Assembly (NCBI GenBank): GCA_037447655.1
Contig: JBBHKE010002251.1
Coordinates: 64,001 to 92,509 of the forward strand
Direction of reading: 5' to 3'
Source: Zygnema cylindricum
Lineage: Eukaryota > Streptophyta > Zygnematophyceae > Zygnematales > Zygnemataceae
Length of the DNA stretch: 28,509 nt
Below the pieces are notes generated by a model. The model had not been told where the DNA came from. It saw only the letters and a list, made by a program, of their open reading frames with translations, and ran no database searches. Position 1 is the stretch's first letter, and every line of letters starts with the position of its first letter. The position numbers and the translations under genes were made by a program. Of the stretch, positions 1-8,902 are shown one piece after another.

Positions 1-720
1 GAAGAGCGTAGGAGATAAGGTTTGGAGAAGTGGCGTTTCGTTGAAAGTTACTTCTCTGGTGGTGATGACGGGATTTTGAGAAGGTCTCCAAATGCGATAC
101 GCTTTGGAATTTGGAGCGTACCCAACGAAAATGCCAAGAAATGCGCGGGCACCCAATTTGCCGTCCGATTGGAGGAGGTCTTTATACCACGCTTCACATC
201 TAAAGATTCGAAGGTGGCGCATATCTGGTTAGACAGAGGACCACGCTTCCATTGGAGTAGATTTTGGTAAAGCGTTAGTGGGACAAAGATTGCGTAAGTA
301 ATTTGCGGAAACGACAGCCTGTGCCCAAAATTCATCAGGCAAATTGGAAAAGTACAGCATAGAGCGTGACATGTAATGTAATGTTCGATTGTACCTTTCT
401 GCAATGCTGTTTTTTTGTGGCGTCCGAGGCGCAGTTAAATGACGCGAGATTCCATGTTGCATGAGAAATTCAAAAAATTGGTTGGACAAAAATTCGCCAC
501 CGTTGTCACTACACAAGACCATGATTCGTTTATTGTGAAATTTTTTTGCCAACGCCTTAAATTCTTGAAATCGTGCAAAAGCGTCAGATTTATGACAGAT
601 TGGATACACGTGTGAAAAACGAGTGGCGTGGTCAATGAAAGTGACAAAATAAATGGATTGATGAGCCGGCCAGGATTTAAACTTGGGACTTTTCACTTTT
701 TTTGTGAATGTACTAACCAC
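1..720 (-). pseudogene. Ty1/copia retrotransposon integrase fragment
   Basis: Remnant of the pol polyprotein of a Ty1/copia LTR retrotransposon, covering the integrase core that would insert element cDNA into the genome. Reading leftward from about 690 the translation gives a YFVTFIDHATRF block, then SDNGGEF and, 35 residues after that Asp, the Glu of NSIAERYNRTL: the last two residues of the D,D35E triad. The C-terminal part with GIFVGYAPNSKAYR follows the usual copia order. The copy is dead: an in-frame TAA at 229-231 interrupts it, and the N-terminal part with the zinc-binding domain and first catalytic Asp is missing, since homology stops near 690-720. The 3' part runs off the window start, so reverse transcriptase could lie outside. 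The copia class is seen clearly; the clade is not determined. Confidence 0.88.
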
Positions 721-837
721 TGTACCACCAACTAAGATGTTATGCTGGTGGGTCCAATTTTATTTAGGTTTTACTGTGGATATTACCACAATTCCGTATA
801 TTACCACAATTCCGGGTATCGAGCTGTACACTTTTCG
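721..837. other. junction between copia remnant and copy 1, with an 18-bp direct repeat
   Basis: No gene. Two nearly identical 18-bp units (TATTACCACAATTCCG core) lie head to tail at about 781-815. The pyrimidine-rich upstream region found in gene A and copy 3 is absent here, so the break with the copia fragment probably removed part of the copy 1 promoter (inference). Confidence 0.5.
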
Positions 838-901
838 TACGTCAATAGCCTTCGGGCAAGGCCCTAGTCAGCCAATGAAATGGCGATTTCACACGCTTGA
901 G
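838..901 (+). promoter_or_regulatory. conserved upstream block of copy 1, CCAAT box at 872-876
   Basis: The segment directly before the copy 1 ATG contains GGCAAGGCCCTAG followed by CCAATG. The CCAAT motif ends 26 bp before the ATG at 902. The same GGCAAGGC and CCAATG order, with identical CCAAT-to-start distance, occurs before gene A (CCAAT at 5166-5162) and copy 3 (9667-9663). Conservation around the same start codon suggests a proximal promoter or 5' UTR element; the transcription start is not visible. Confidence 0.5.
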
Positions 902-971
902 ATGGGGAATATGAATAATGTGGCATTCTTGTTCCTCCTACTTAGTCAATTTCTTGGGCGAAATCAGAGGT

Positions 972-1124
972 AAGGGAAAGGGGGTGGGGGGGAGAGAGAG
1001 ATGGAGAATTATTGTTGGAAGTGAGGGAAAGGGAGAGGGGTAGGATGAGGGGGAGGGGGATGATGAGGGGGAGGGGAGGGGGGGGGGGAGGAGGGGGGGG
1101 GGGGGGGGGGGAGGGGGGGGAAAA
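972..1124 (+). repeat. G-rich purine tract with a 19-G run
   Basis: An almost pure purine tract starts directly after the copy 1 splice donor and ends in runs of up to 19 G (1093-1111). It corresponds in position to the G18 run after the gene A donor. It has strong G-quadruplex potential. The Gly- and Pro-rich translations across it are artefacts. Confidence 0.85.
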
Positions 1125-1429
1125 CCTGGTGAGATCTTCGGACTTTATAGATCTATTTCGTACCAGATATGCATGCATTTCTAAAAGTTTATTTTGCGTA
1201 TTTTTACTTGGTCCATGAAAGACATAATTTACATGAAAAAATAATTAGGTTAGCAGCCATTTCTTTTTATAGAAAAGTGAGAAATTATAAAATTAATTTT
1301 ACCACAAAACGTTTCATTTCCTGTTTGGCTAAAAAGTCATAGTTTTAGCATTTTAGTACCTCCATAAGAATTCCACCCATTCTAAATTGATTGAAAAAAT
1401 TGTAATTCAATGTTGATCAATAAAAATCC

Positions 1430-1830
1430 GAATGGACTTTCGTTTTTCTTAACAAAACTTTGCAATTTTCCTTTTGCATTTTTAAATTGAAATTTGCAAG
1501 TCTAACCTGAATCTTGCTATTGCAGTTGGGAAATCTAATTGGAGTTTGAAGTTCTAAATTGATCTTGAAAGTTTAAAATGTTGCAACGTATAGTTACATT
1601 TTGCTATTTTCACCCCAATGTTGCTTATCCAAGATTTCTAGCTTGAAATTTCTGATTAAAACTAGAATCTTGCTAGTCTAGATTGAACTTCGCAATTATA
1701 ACTGGAAATTGATAATTTTAAATTCGTTTTCCGCAATTCTAGCTTTTGTAATGTTAATCCCAAATGAGATTCTGAATTCTAATAAAGATTTTGTAATTTC
1801 GTTCTAGATTGCAGATACCATTTCTTCGAT
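1430..1830 (+). repeat. degenerate AT-rich block (AATTGCAAAATTCAA-like), copy 1
   Basis: Poorly conserved, roughly 20-25-bp units built around CTAGAATCTTGC, TTCTAGCTTGAAATT and CAATTCTAG. The same block lies downstream of the transmembrane exons of gene A (2640-3110) and gene B (23840-24440). The orientation is opposite on the + strand, which is what is expected because copy 1 is on the opposite strand. Confidence 0.55.
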
Positions 1831-2036
1831 GCACCTCTGAATTCCAGATGACGAGTTTTCCTGCTGGAATTAAACATTTCCGATTATAAAAAAAAATTAA
1901 CCTTGCTAATCAGAACCCGAAGCTAATTTTCACACTAACAAACTAATCCCTAACTGCCCCAGCTACTTCTGTTAAGCAAACAAATCTGAAAGCACCACGT
2001 GTGACTCCATTCTCTTGTTCACTTGGTTCACGTTAG

Positions 2037-2616
2037 TTGACATCCGTGTCAATGTATTCGTTGTTCGACATGCCACCCATCCCTGTTCTAATTTTTGAAA
2101 ATCTCATGCATATATGTTCATTGATACTTCAACATCCCGGTAACCTATAAAGCACAGAAGTGCATTACACTGGGTACTTTATTTAAAAGGTAGAATAGAT
2201 GTACTTTCCCGTAAAAATTGTAAAATTAAGGGATGAAGAAAATTAACTCAGAAACATAATGATTCTAACATGGTGACAACATATATAAAAAAAAAAAAAA
2301 CAAAAGTTGTTTATTATATATGCGCACACAAAGAATGTGATTTCTACTGACCTTTTGAGATGCTTTATAAATTTCGTTTTTTTCTGTTCAAAGAAAAAAA
2401 TGATGTTAAAAGAAATATGAGAAGCCTCCTGTATAAGGAAGTGTTGCAATAACTAGTCATTACAAACACTTGCCATAAAATTTTCAAATAAAGGTCAATT
2501 TTAAACATCCTGTCATCTTGATCCAACAACAATCAACACAGGAAAAAAAAATATTCACCGCCAAACTGTTCTTGAAACTGTTGTAAAGCGCATGTAACGA
2601 AGGGGTTTCTTGCGTT
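2037..2616. other. AT-rich spacer; part matches the flank downstream of gene B
   Basis: No gene is supported. From about 2340 rightward the sequence aligns with 23530 onward beyond gene B, with shared strings such as TGTTGCAATAAC and AACACTTGCCATAAA. This shows that the gene A/gene B duplication extends past the coding exons. Between 2037 and 2340 nothing is recognised; an A14 run lies near 2288. Confidence 0.5.
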
Positions 2617-2645
2617 TTACGCTGAGACTGTCGGTTGTACGATAA
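2617..2645 (-). CDS. possible alternative last exon of gene A
   Basis: If the conserved donor at 3366-3361 (CCTG|GTGAGA) is used instead of reading to the stop at 3335, a 721-bp intron ending TTTTTGCAG at 2646 would join to this exon in phase 1. It encodes a nine-residue tail ending Val-Ser-Ala before TAA at 2619-2617. The homologous position in gene B (23833-23715) has the same acceptor and several identical in-frame codons, and copy 1 has a similar acceptor at 1963. Whether this exon is used cannot be decided from sequence. Confidence 0.3.
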
Positions 2646-3110
2646 CTGCAAAAATCAATTCAGAATTGAGAAATTTTGGTTAGAACTACAAAGTTTAATC
2701 TTGGATTGCAAAATTTCAACTGGAATTGCGATTTATGAAACAAAATATGTAAGTTAGAAGTGAGAAATTCCAATTTAATATAGCAAAATCTCTGTTGTAA
2801 TTACAAAATTTAAATGACATCAAAAAATTGTAAAATTCAAGCTAGAATTCCGAAATTAACCCAAGCTAGAATCAATAGGAAAAAAAAAGTAAATTAATTT
2901 AATTCAAAATTGAAATGAATCTAACAGTTAGCAAAAAAATATTCAAGAATCGAACAGTTCGAATCAAAATTGCTCATTCAATTCTAGACCTGCGAAATAT
3001 TTTTAAATTTCAAAATTCAATTTGATTCGCAAAATAAGAATTGCCAAAACATATTCAGAATTTCAAACTTTAAGACAGATTTACAAAATTCAATTTACAC
3101 ACGGTCGAAT
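2646..3110 (-). repeat. degenerate AT-rich block downstream of the gene A transmembrane exon
   Basis: Imperfect units around GAATTGCAAAATTCAA with no stable period. The block has the same position and orientation relative to gene A as 23840-24440 has to gene B. It is intron 4 in the five-exon model, or 3' flank in the four-exon model. ORFs across it are not supported. Confidence 0.6.
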
Positions 3111-3334
3111 TCTTGCTGAGAAACTATGTAGATGCTCACGTACTGGATTTTTGGCACAAACAGAAACAGGTTGCTGGAAAAGAATCATTTTTCAATACTC
3201 ATTTTTCAAAAGAAATGAATGGCCATTAATGTTGTCGTTATATCATATTAGCCATGTCTAACAGGAACAGATAATAACATATATTCAATGAAACATTTAG
3301 ATAGAATATATTGCCAATCTGTAATTATTTGACA

Positions 3335-4702
3335 TTACGTTGGTCTACGAAGTCGGAAATTCTCACCAGGTCCATCGTAAGGTCTTGATAAGCCATCTTT
3401 TCCAACTTTTTTTCTGAAAGAAAAAAATAGAAATAAACCTCCACCAATAAGCAACAACGCGACAACTCCTCCGACTACCCCTCCGATTATTGCAATGGTG
3501 TTTCCAGACCCTGTGGTGTAAAACGGAAACAAAAAAAAAAAAAGTTTTGTTGATAGATTTTAAAGGAGTGCTTTTAGTTCCTGATTTTCTGTAGGAATTT
3601 TTACTGTTTTTGGAGTTTTTATAGGGTTAAGAACCATTATGACTCTTTGTGATTTGAAATTGGTAAAAGGCATGAAAAATGATGGTCATTTTGAAACATA
3701 AAAGAATATAAATTCCCAGGATCTATATGTGGCTTTCACGAAATTTCAATTTTAATTCAATTACAGGCACACAGTAACACAAAGTTCATGTCTAAAGTTT
3801 GTTTGAATGGTGAAAAAAGAAGAAAAAAAAATGAAAATTCCTTGAATGTTTTCAGAAACGAGGTGAAGGAAATGGGATGTTCATGGGATGGTGAGGAGAG
3901 AGATGAAATTTGAGAAAGTCTGAAAGAAGGCGAGGAGTAAAGAGAGGGGAGGGAGGGAGAAAGGAGGAGAGAGAGGGGGTAGAAGTAGTAGAAGGAAGGG
4001 GAGTAGAAGTAGCAGTAGGAGGAGGAGGAGGTTTGTCCCCCACGCCCGCGCATTGGCCAATGTAAGAATCAACCAACAGATAATAGTTTTTTCTGGCCAA
4101 AATTCAAAGATAAAAATGCAAAAAAAAGAAAATAGGAAAGTGCAGGTATGAAAAAATACACCTGTAGGAGGACTTGGCGGAGGAAGAGGACTTAGCAGAG
4201 GACTTAGAGGAGGGGGAGATGGTGGTGGCGGCGATGGAACTGTCGACAAATGCACAAAACGAGATCTAACAAGTTTAATATAGTAGAAGCTGAGTCAACA
4301 TTGAGTCAGCATTCATTCTCCAATGAAAACAGAGCAAAGAAAATGTCAAGACAAGACATGCTTAAGTACGGCATGGTACGGCATGGTACGGTATGGTATG
4401 GTACGGTTGGTGAATGTACCTAGTCGCACGTGGTACGACCAGTTGTCTTCTTCGATAAGTTCCATGTAGAGCTTATAGTACAAGTAGCACTTCACTGTGT
4501 CACCTAGGATGTCAGACTGATAGTACGCGTACCCGAAACAAGTACAAATGGAATTGCAGAGAGCCGTACAGCTCGCTTCAGTAATATCGTGAGCAGCATA
4601 ATAAAGATCGCGAGAGGTATTCATGCGGTATCCACTCTGGGTGTTGTCATAGGAATCAAGCAAACCGTCACAGGATGCAGTGGCTGGGAGGAGAGGGAGA
4701 GA

Positions 4703-4757
<55 letters not shown>

Positions 4758-5136
4758 ATAGGGTGGAAGGGTCAGGAAAAGGAAAAGAAAATGGAAGGAT
4801 AAGGAATGGACAAATGGAAGGACATGGAATGGAATCAATGGGACTAAGACTTTCTTTTATGATTTTTCTGGATGAAAGATGCCTGAAAAGTTTTTTTGTC
4901 TTTCGATCGGATTTGATTTGCCTGACGATTTCGGAGAGCCGATTTTGACCTCTCTCCGATCTTTGATTTCCCTTTTGATGAATGCGCGGACGCGCGCGCG
5001 ATTTTTTTGATCCTTTTGATTTGATTTTGATTTTCCCCCCCCCCCCCCCCCCTCCCCCTTTACCGCTGAGTCTCTGTCCGGACAGCAACGTGACGACAAA
5101 AAGGATCATAAATGCGCCACTCCTTAGATTCCCCAT
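3335..5136 (-). CDS. gene A: signal peptide - PAN-like domain - Pro-rich stalk - transmembrane protein
   Basis: Predicted type I membrane protein of 196 residues in four exons: 5136-5064, 4683-4420, 4239-4162 and 3510-3335 (591 nt), all introns GT..AG and phase 1. Residues 1-24 are a signal peptide (start MGNLRSGAF, core MILFVVTLL). Residues 25-113 form a cysteine-rich domain whose C-x3-C-x3-C-x-C cluster plus a later Cys resembles PAN/apple folds, which bind proteins or glycans. Residues 113-139 are a SPPPP/SPLPPP stalk. A helix at about 144-167 contains GGVVGGV, followed by Arg-Lys-Lys as a cytoplasmic anchor. The start is chosen because the ATG is shared with copy 1, begins the signal peptide and lies 26 bp after a CCAAT box. 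A conserved donor at 3366 could replace the last ten codons. The exon chain is well supported by gene B; the PAN assignment is from memory of the motif and the ligand is unknown. Confidence 0.78.
3885..4035 (-). repeat. polypyrimidine tract in gene A intron 3
   Basis: Purine-rich on the + strand, so C/T-rich in the gene A transcript, with CTCCTCCTACTGC-type triplets at its 5' end. Gene B carries a longer tract at the equivalent place (25310-25650). It may be a decayed Pro-rich exon or a structural intron element. It reads as Pro/Ser-rich peptide in several frames but lacks convincing splice borders. Confidence 0.6.
4360..4415 (-). repeat. GTACC/CATACC mini-repeat at the start of gene A intron 2
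   Basis: Short units of about 10 bp (GGTACGGCAT on the + strand) directly follow the intron 2 donor at 4419. The same TACGG(C/T)ATG words form the large minisatellite in the equivalent intron of gene B, so the repeat predates the duplication of the two genes. Confidence 0.7.
4684..5063 (-). other. gene A intron 1, bounded by an 18-G run and a 52-C run (sense strand)
   Basis: In the transcript this 380-nt intron starts GTAAAGGGGGAGG and continues into 18 consecutive G (5052-5035). It ends with 52 consecutive C (4756-4705), then CTCTCTCTCCCTCTCCTCCCAG-type pyrimidines before the PAN exon. The C run thus serves as the polypyrimidine tract. The two runs are complementary and could pair, bringing the splice sites together. 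The 52-base homopolymer is prone to length change and sequencing error. Confidence 0.8.
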
Positions 5137-5420
5137 TTCACACGTGCGGAATCGGCCTGCCATTGGCTGATGCTTTCCTAGGGCCTTGGCCCAAGACCTC
5201 TCCCTCTTCTTTCTCCGAACGTTGGCGGGTGAAGAGGGAGGGCGGGGAGACGAAGGGAAGGGTGACGAGGAGACAGAGGGAGAGGGAGAGGGAGAGGGAG
5301 AGAAGAGGGAAAAGAAGCGTGGAGGGGTGTCGAGGGTTTTAGAGAAATGGAGGAAACGCGAGGGAGTAATGGGGAGAAAGAGGATGGCGACAAAAGGAGT
5401 GGAAGCTATGGAAAAATGCA
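5137..5420 (-). promoter_or_regulatory. gene A upstream region: CCAAT box and polypyrimidine tract
   Basis: CCAAT lies at 5166-5162, 26 bp before the ATG, preceded by GGCCAAGGCCCTAGG. Farther upstream (about 5225-5360) the coding strand is almost pure pyrimidine with CCCTCT repeats. Copy 3 shows the same arrangement (CCAAT then a pyrimidine-rich stretch at 9735-9915). No TATA box is evident at a convincing distance. The promoter role is inferred from position and repetition. Confidence 0.5.
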
Positions 5421-5891
5421 AATGTGCACATCTCCGCCAAAAAAATCTCGTATCCAATACTTTTCAAAAAGTATGAAATAAATCTTGGCCGTCCGATCGA
5501 CAATTTTTTGTGGTACGGATAGGAGGATATTTGTTTCAGTTTCAGACGGGATCTTCGGCTTTTCCCAAATACTTAGACAGCGATTTGGAATGGTCGCAGG
5601 ACCAATAGAAAATTTGAACCAGAGCCTTTTTCAGATTTTGAAGTCAAAAAACCCAATCGGAGTGATAAAAAAGAGGAAATTGAATATTGGAATTAAAAAA
5701 ATTAGTGGATTATGACAAATAGATCGTTGACTTACAAATATGGAAAATGCCACAAATTGACCGCTAAAGAGGTGACAGTGACATCAAACATCGAGGGATG
5801 TCCAGACCGAAGGAAGCGAGATTTTAATATTTACCGTACGTAATGATATAGGCTGATGTCTGACGTCATCTGTAGATGTAGACGTTCAAAC
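5421..5891. other. unassigned spacer upstream of gene A
   Basis: An open frame at 5485-5715 has no recognisable motif and no partner elsewhere in the window. I see no supportable gene or repeat here. Confidence 0.4.
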
Positions 5892-6354
5892 CCATTTAGT
5901 AGTGTTGTGTATTGGCAACAAAATATAACACCGTTATCGAACGGTCAGGGGTACAGATACATCGCTCCGAGACCAACAAATTCCTTATCGGCGATAACTG
6001 TAAAAAATATAGTACGCTATATAATAGTACTTTATAATATACTGTATTATATTTTTCACCGTATATAGCGTGGTATGCCACGTGTAAAAATATGTTCCGT
6101 ACTCTATGTAAAGGAATAATGGCGGTTCAGTACGACGGAATATACCGTACAAATGTACTATACGAAGCTTACAATTATCGCCGATAGTTATCGGTACCGG
6201 TGTCATTGCGATAAATAACCAATATTATCGGTTTTTTATCGGCAATAAAACCAGTTTCGATATATCGTGCCAATATTACGATTATCGGCAAGCCAAAAAA
6301 AAGTACATATCGATTATTAGCAAAACCTTGCCGATACACAACACTACCATTTAG
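5892..6354. mobile_element. hAT-type non-autonomous element, copy 1, with 8-bp target duplication
   Basis: The element spans 5900-6346 (447 bp). Its terminal inverted repeats begin TAGTGTTGTGTAT(T/C)GGCAA at both ends. It is flanked by an exact 8-bp duplication, CCATTTAG, at 5892-5899 and 6347-6354. Eight-base duplications with a TAGTG-type terminus are the signature of the hAT superfamily. Subterminal regions are packed with CGATA/TATCG words, as expected for hAT transposase binding. The centre is AT-rich with ATGCCACG near a palindrome. No transposase is encoded, so it must depend on one supplied elsewhere. Related in inverted orientation to 10484-11369. Confidence 0.85.
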
Positions 6355-6794
6355 GCATTTAGAAGTCGTACTTTTGTGGTTCGCGCCGCGTGGCGCCTTC
6401 AGATTTAAACAAGAGGCATTTTCTCGATAAGCGTTATTGAACTTTTGTGCTTAGCATGTTTTCTAAGAACGCCGATCGTGGATTGCCAGTGCCATTACTG
6501 TAATATCGCTTACAAAATTTTGGCTCTTTCAACTCCCTTGTCGCTCGCCGGCGAGTGAGTTGTGCATAATTGTAAAAACAAAGGTGGTAACAAATGTGGC
6601 GCATCCTGCAATTCCTACAAAATATGAAAGAACGCCCCGATCTTCCGGCATAATTTCAAGTGTGAATAGGGCTACTCTTCTCTCAAAAAATAGCTAAGCA
6701 AAAGACCAATGACCCGATTAGGTCTCAATTTTGTCAAGCCGTGCCTATATTTGTAAGACACGTTTTCTAATTCCAATCGGTCGTACCATTGAAG
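6355..6794. other. unassigned spacer
   Basis: No ORF, repeat or motif is recognised between the hAT-type element and the next MITE. Confidence 0.4.
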
Positions 6795-6796
6795 TA

Positions 6797-7335
6797 CACC
6801 GTGAATAGCTATTAGTGTAACGAAATTATTAGTGTAAAAAAACAAATATTGTTTTTAAGCCTATTTTGGGTTAACGGCCTAACGCCAATGAAACATTAAC
6901 GCTAATTATTACATTTAATTGTGATTTGGATACACAATGTTCACATAGTCAACTTTCACATAGTCAACATAGTCATAGTCAACTTTCACATATTGAACTT
7001 ACAGGTTCGCATGATTTTCCCCCGTCTTTATAACTAAAATCCAATACAGGTGTGCTTTCTTGTGTCAACGCCACTCTCCGCCTCAACATTGTTATGTTAC
7101 ACTTTTTTTGTACGCTTGTACGAAATAACAAGCAATTTTACTACGGACTTGCGCATTTCGTAACTTAAAGTATTTAATAATTGTTCAAATTAACGTGGTT
7201 AACACCAAACACTAATGTAACAGTACATATATTAACGTTAAGAAAAATAAATTTCTTAATTCTATTTTAGGTTCGGGGGTCAAAAAATTAGAGGCACCGA
7301 ATAAGTGTGATTTAGAATAGCACAGATTCACAGTG
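6797..7335. mobile_element. TA-flanked MITE, copy E (Tc1/mariner-type)
   Basis: 539 bp with degenerate ends CACCGTGAATAGC and CACTGTGAATCTG (read inward) flanked by TA on both sides (6795-6796, 7336-7337). The right part (TTAGGTTCGGGGGTCAAAA) matches the right part of copy F and the TCGGTCGCTCGAAATTTTGAC end of copies A-C. A direct CACATAGTCAACTTT repeat near 6951-6990 is private to this copy. No coding capacity. Older than copies A-C, judging by its diverged ends. Confidence 0.65.
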
Positions 7336-7479
7336 TACCTCTCACAAAAGTGTTTAATTTTGGTTGTTACTATGAGGGCTTATGTTCTGGCGATGAAAAT
7401 CGCCGAAGACTCTTTAAGCTTAAAATTTAAATGTAATACCCATAGATGTCCCATGCGCATATTACTCACGGAGTAAACT
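7336..7479. other. short unassigned spacer
   Basis: Nothing recognised between the MITE and the tandem array. Confidence 0.4.
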
Positions 7480-8560
7480 AACGAATGCTACGTACAAGGC
7501 ACATCGATTTTTTTTTGAAATGTCAATAAAATGCGTACCTTACTATGCACCCATACATTTTGCGTACATTTACGTAGAGTGCTCGTATAGGTCCGTACTT
7601 ATTAGGGTTATTTAAAGGGATTTTGGGGTTTTAAGGTTTCATTTCGGTACATTCCATGTATTTTAGTACAAGTGCCTTACATTCTTCGTATATTTAAATA
7701 CAATGTCTATGTTTTTTATTTATTTTTAGGGTTATTTAATTTAGGGTTTTTAGAGTAATTCCCATACATTCCCATATATCTCACTAAAGGGGCGTTATAT
7801 TTTCGTACAATTATGTACAATGAGTGTAGATTTCTGTACTTTTTAGGGTTATTTAAGGGGATTTGGGGTTTTTGAAGTACATTCCCGTACGTCCCCGTAT
7901 ATTTCTATATAACTACTTTAGATTTTCCGTAATTTAAGGGTTTTAAGGGTACACTTTCTGTATAAATCTGTACATTTTCATATATTCTCCGTATTTTCAC
8001 AGATTTTTTAATGATTTTTGAGTGTCACTAATTTCGTACATTCTCGTACATTTCCTACAATGAAAACTGCACAAAATTAACGAAAAGTATGAATTAGACG
8101 AATACCACATATTTTTACTCAAAATATCAAAATCCGTACGAATTGGACAACTATGGTGTAAACAAACAAAAAGAGCTTGTTATTTTGTTTTAAAAAGCTA
8201 CACTTGTTCAATTTGCATACTACGTACGCATCAAACTCAAGAATACTACGTACAATGCACATCGAACTATAATGAAGTGTTAACAATCTGCGTACCCGAC
8301 TTTGTACCCGTACATGTTTTGTACATTTACGACGTACACTCTTTGTATATCTCCGTACTTTTTAGGGTTATTTAAGGGGATTAGGGTTATTAAGGTACAT
8401 TCCCGTATATTCCCATATATTTTAGCACAATTGCCTTACATTTTTTGTACATTTACTTCCAGTATCCGTATATTTCCGTGCTTTTTAGGGTTATCTAAGG
8501 GGATTTTAGGGCTTTTAAGGTACATTCGCGTACATTCTCGTAAATTTCAATACGATTGCA
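7480..8560 (+). repeat. degenerate tandem array, about 120-bp unit, with a TTTTTAGGGTTATTTAAGGGG box
   Basis: The TTAGGGTTATTTAA(G)GGGATTT box recurs near 7603, 7727, 7845, 8362 and 8486, mostly 118-124 bp apart, with GTACATT(C)CCGTA words between boxes. A longer duplication is also visible: CTACGTACAA(G/T)GCACATCGA near 7490 returns near 8245 with similar following sequence. ORFs across it (for example 8302-8574) are repeat translations. Confidence 0.65.
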
Positions 8561-8619
8561 ATACATTTTCATAGAAATCATGCCCACAACCAACGGTTGC
8601 TCTAAGTTTTACAGAGGCG

Positions 8620-8902
8620 GAGTACATGATTATCATAATTTAAAGACCTATGTTTGGTTCAAAGATATTATTGGGGAGTTGGGAGTTTCTATTAGTTGTT
8701 TGAAAATCTATGCAAATAGAATGAGTTTCATGGCGCTCGTGAAAAATCCAATTTTTCACGAGCTTGTCAACCATATTCGGATGCAATGGCATTTTGTGCG
8801 CGATTTGGTCGTTGCAAAGGATGTTGACTTTCTGTACGTTTATACTTTGGAAGAAGCAGAAACAATGCTTACAAAGGCAACTATTTATTCATGGCGGAAT
8901 TA
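8620..8902 (+). pseudogene. Ty1/copia RNase H fragment
   Basis: The C-terminal part of copia RNase H, which degrades the RNA template during reverse transcription. Visible in order: WFKDIIGELGV, the IYAN block where active elements have a catalytic Asp (CDN), ALVKNPIFHELVNHI, WHFVRDLV and MLTKA. The Asp-to-Ala change and the absence of reverse transcriptase upstream show it is dead. It sits abruptly at the end of the tandem array and ends with a TAG at about 8901. A fragment, not a cellular gene. Confidence 0.82.

Larger units (their letters stand above)
902..2036 (+). pseudogene. copy 1 of the SP-PAN-Pro-TM family, internally deleted
   Basis: The signal exon at 902-969 begins MGNMNNVAFLFLLL, a hydrophobic signal peptide matching the gene A exon that begins MGNLRSGAF, and ends at a strong donor (AG|GTAAGG). 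A G-rich tract follows, as in gene A intron 1. No PAN, Pro-rich or transmembrane exon follows. From about 1250 the sequence instead resembles the region after the gene A transmembrane exon: shared stretches near 1255-1340, then the AT-rich block at 1430-1830 in the matching orientation. A possible last exon (1963-2036, after CCCCAG, ending TAG) begins Ala-Thr like that of gene B. The signal exon ends in phase 2, not the family's phase 1, and would not splice in frame. I infer a deletion joining intron 1 to intron 4. It could still be transcribed. Confidence 0.55.

Noticed and set aside
942-1218. Poly-Pro and poly-Gly ORFs over 942-1218
   Set aside because: Translations of a G-rich tract downstream of the copy 1 donor, with no independent coding signal.
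2243-2449. 68-codon ORF on the minus strand downstream of gene A
   Set aside because: Phe/Ile-rich translation of AT-rich DNA with an A-run; the aligned gene B flank has no matching frame.
3757-4255. Ser/Pro/Leu-rich ORFs on the minus strand across gene A intron 3
   Set aside because: Only 4239-4162 has splice borders matching gene B; the rest is pyrimidine-tract translation.
4589-4948. Open frame with a long poly-Gly stretch on the + strand, and the 278-codon frame opposite (4621-5457)
   Set aside because: Both are read-through of gene A intron 1 homopolymers; the minus frame joins the signal exon to unspliced intron. Only the exon parts are real.
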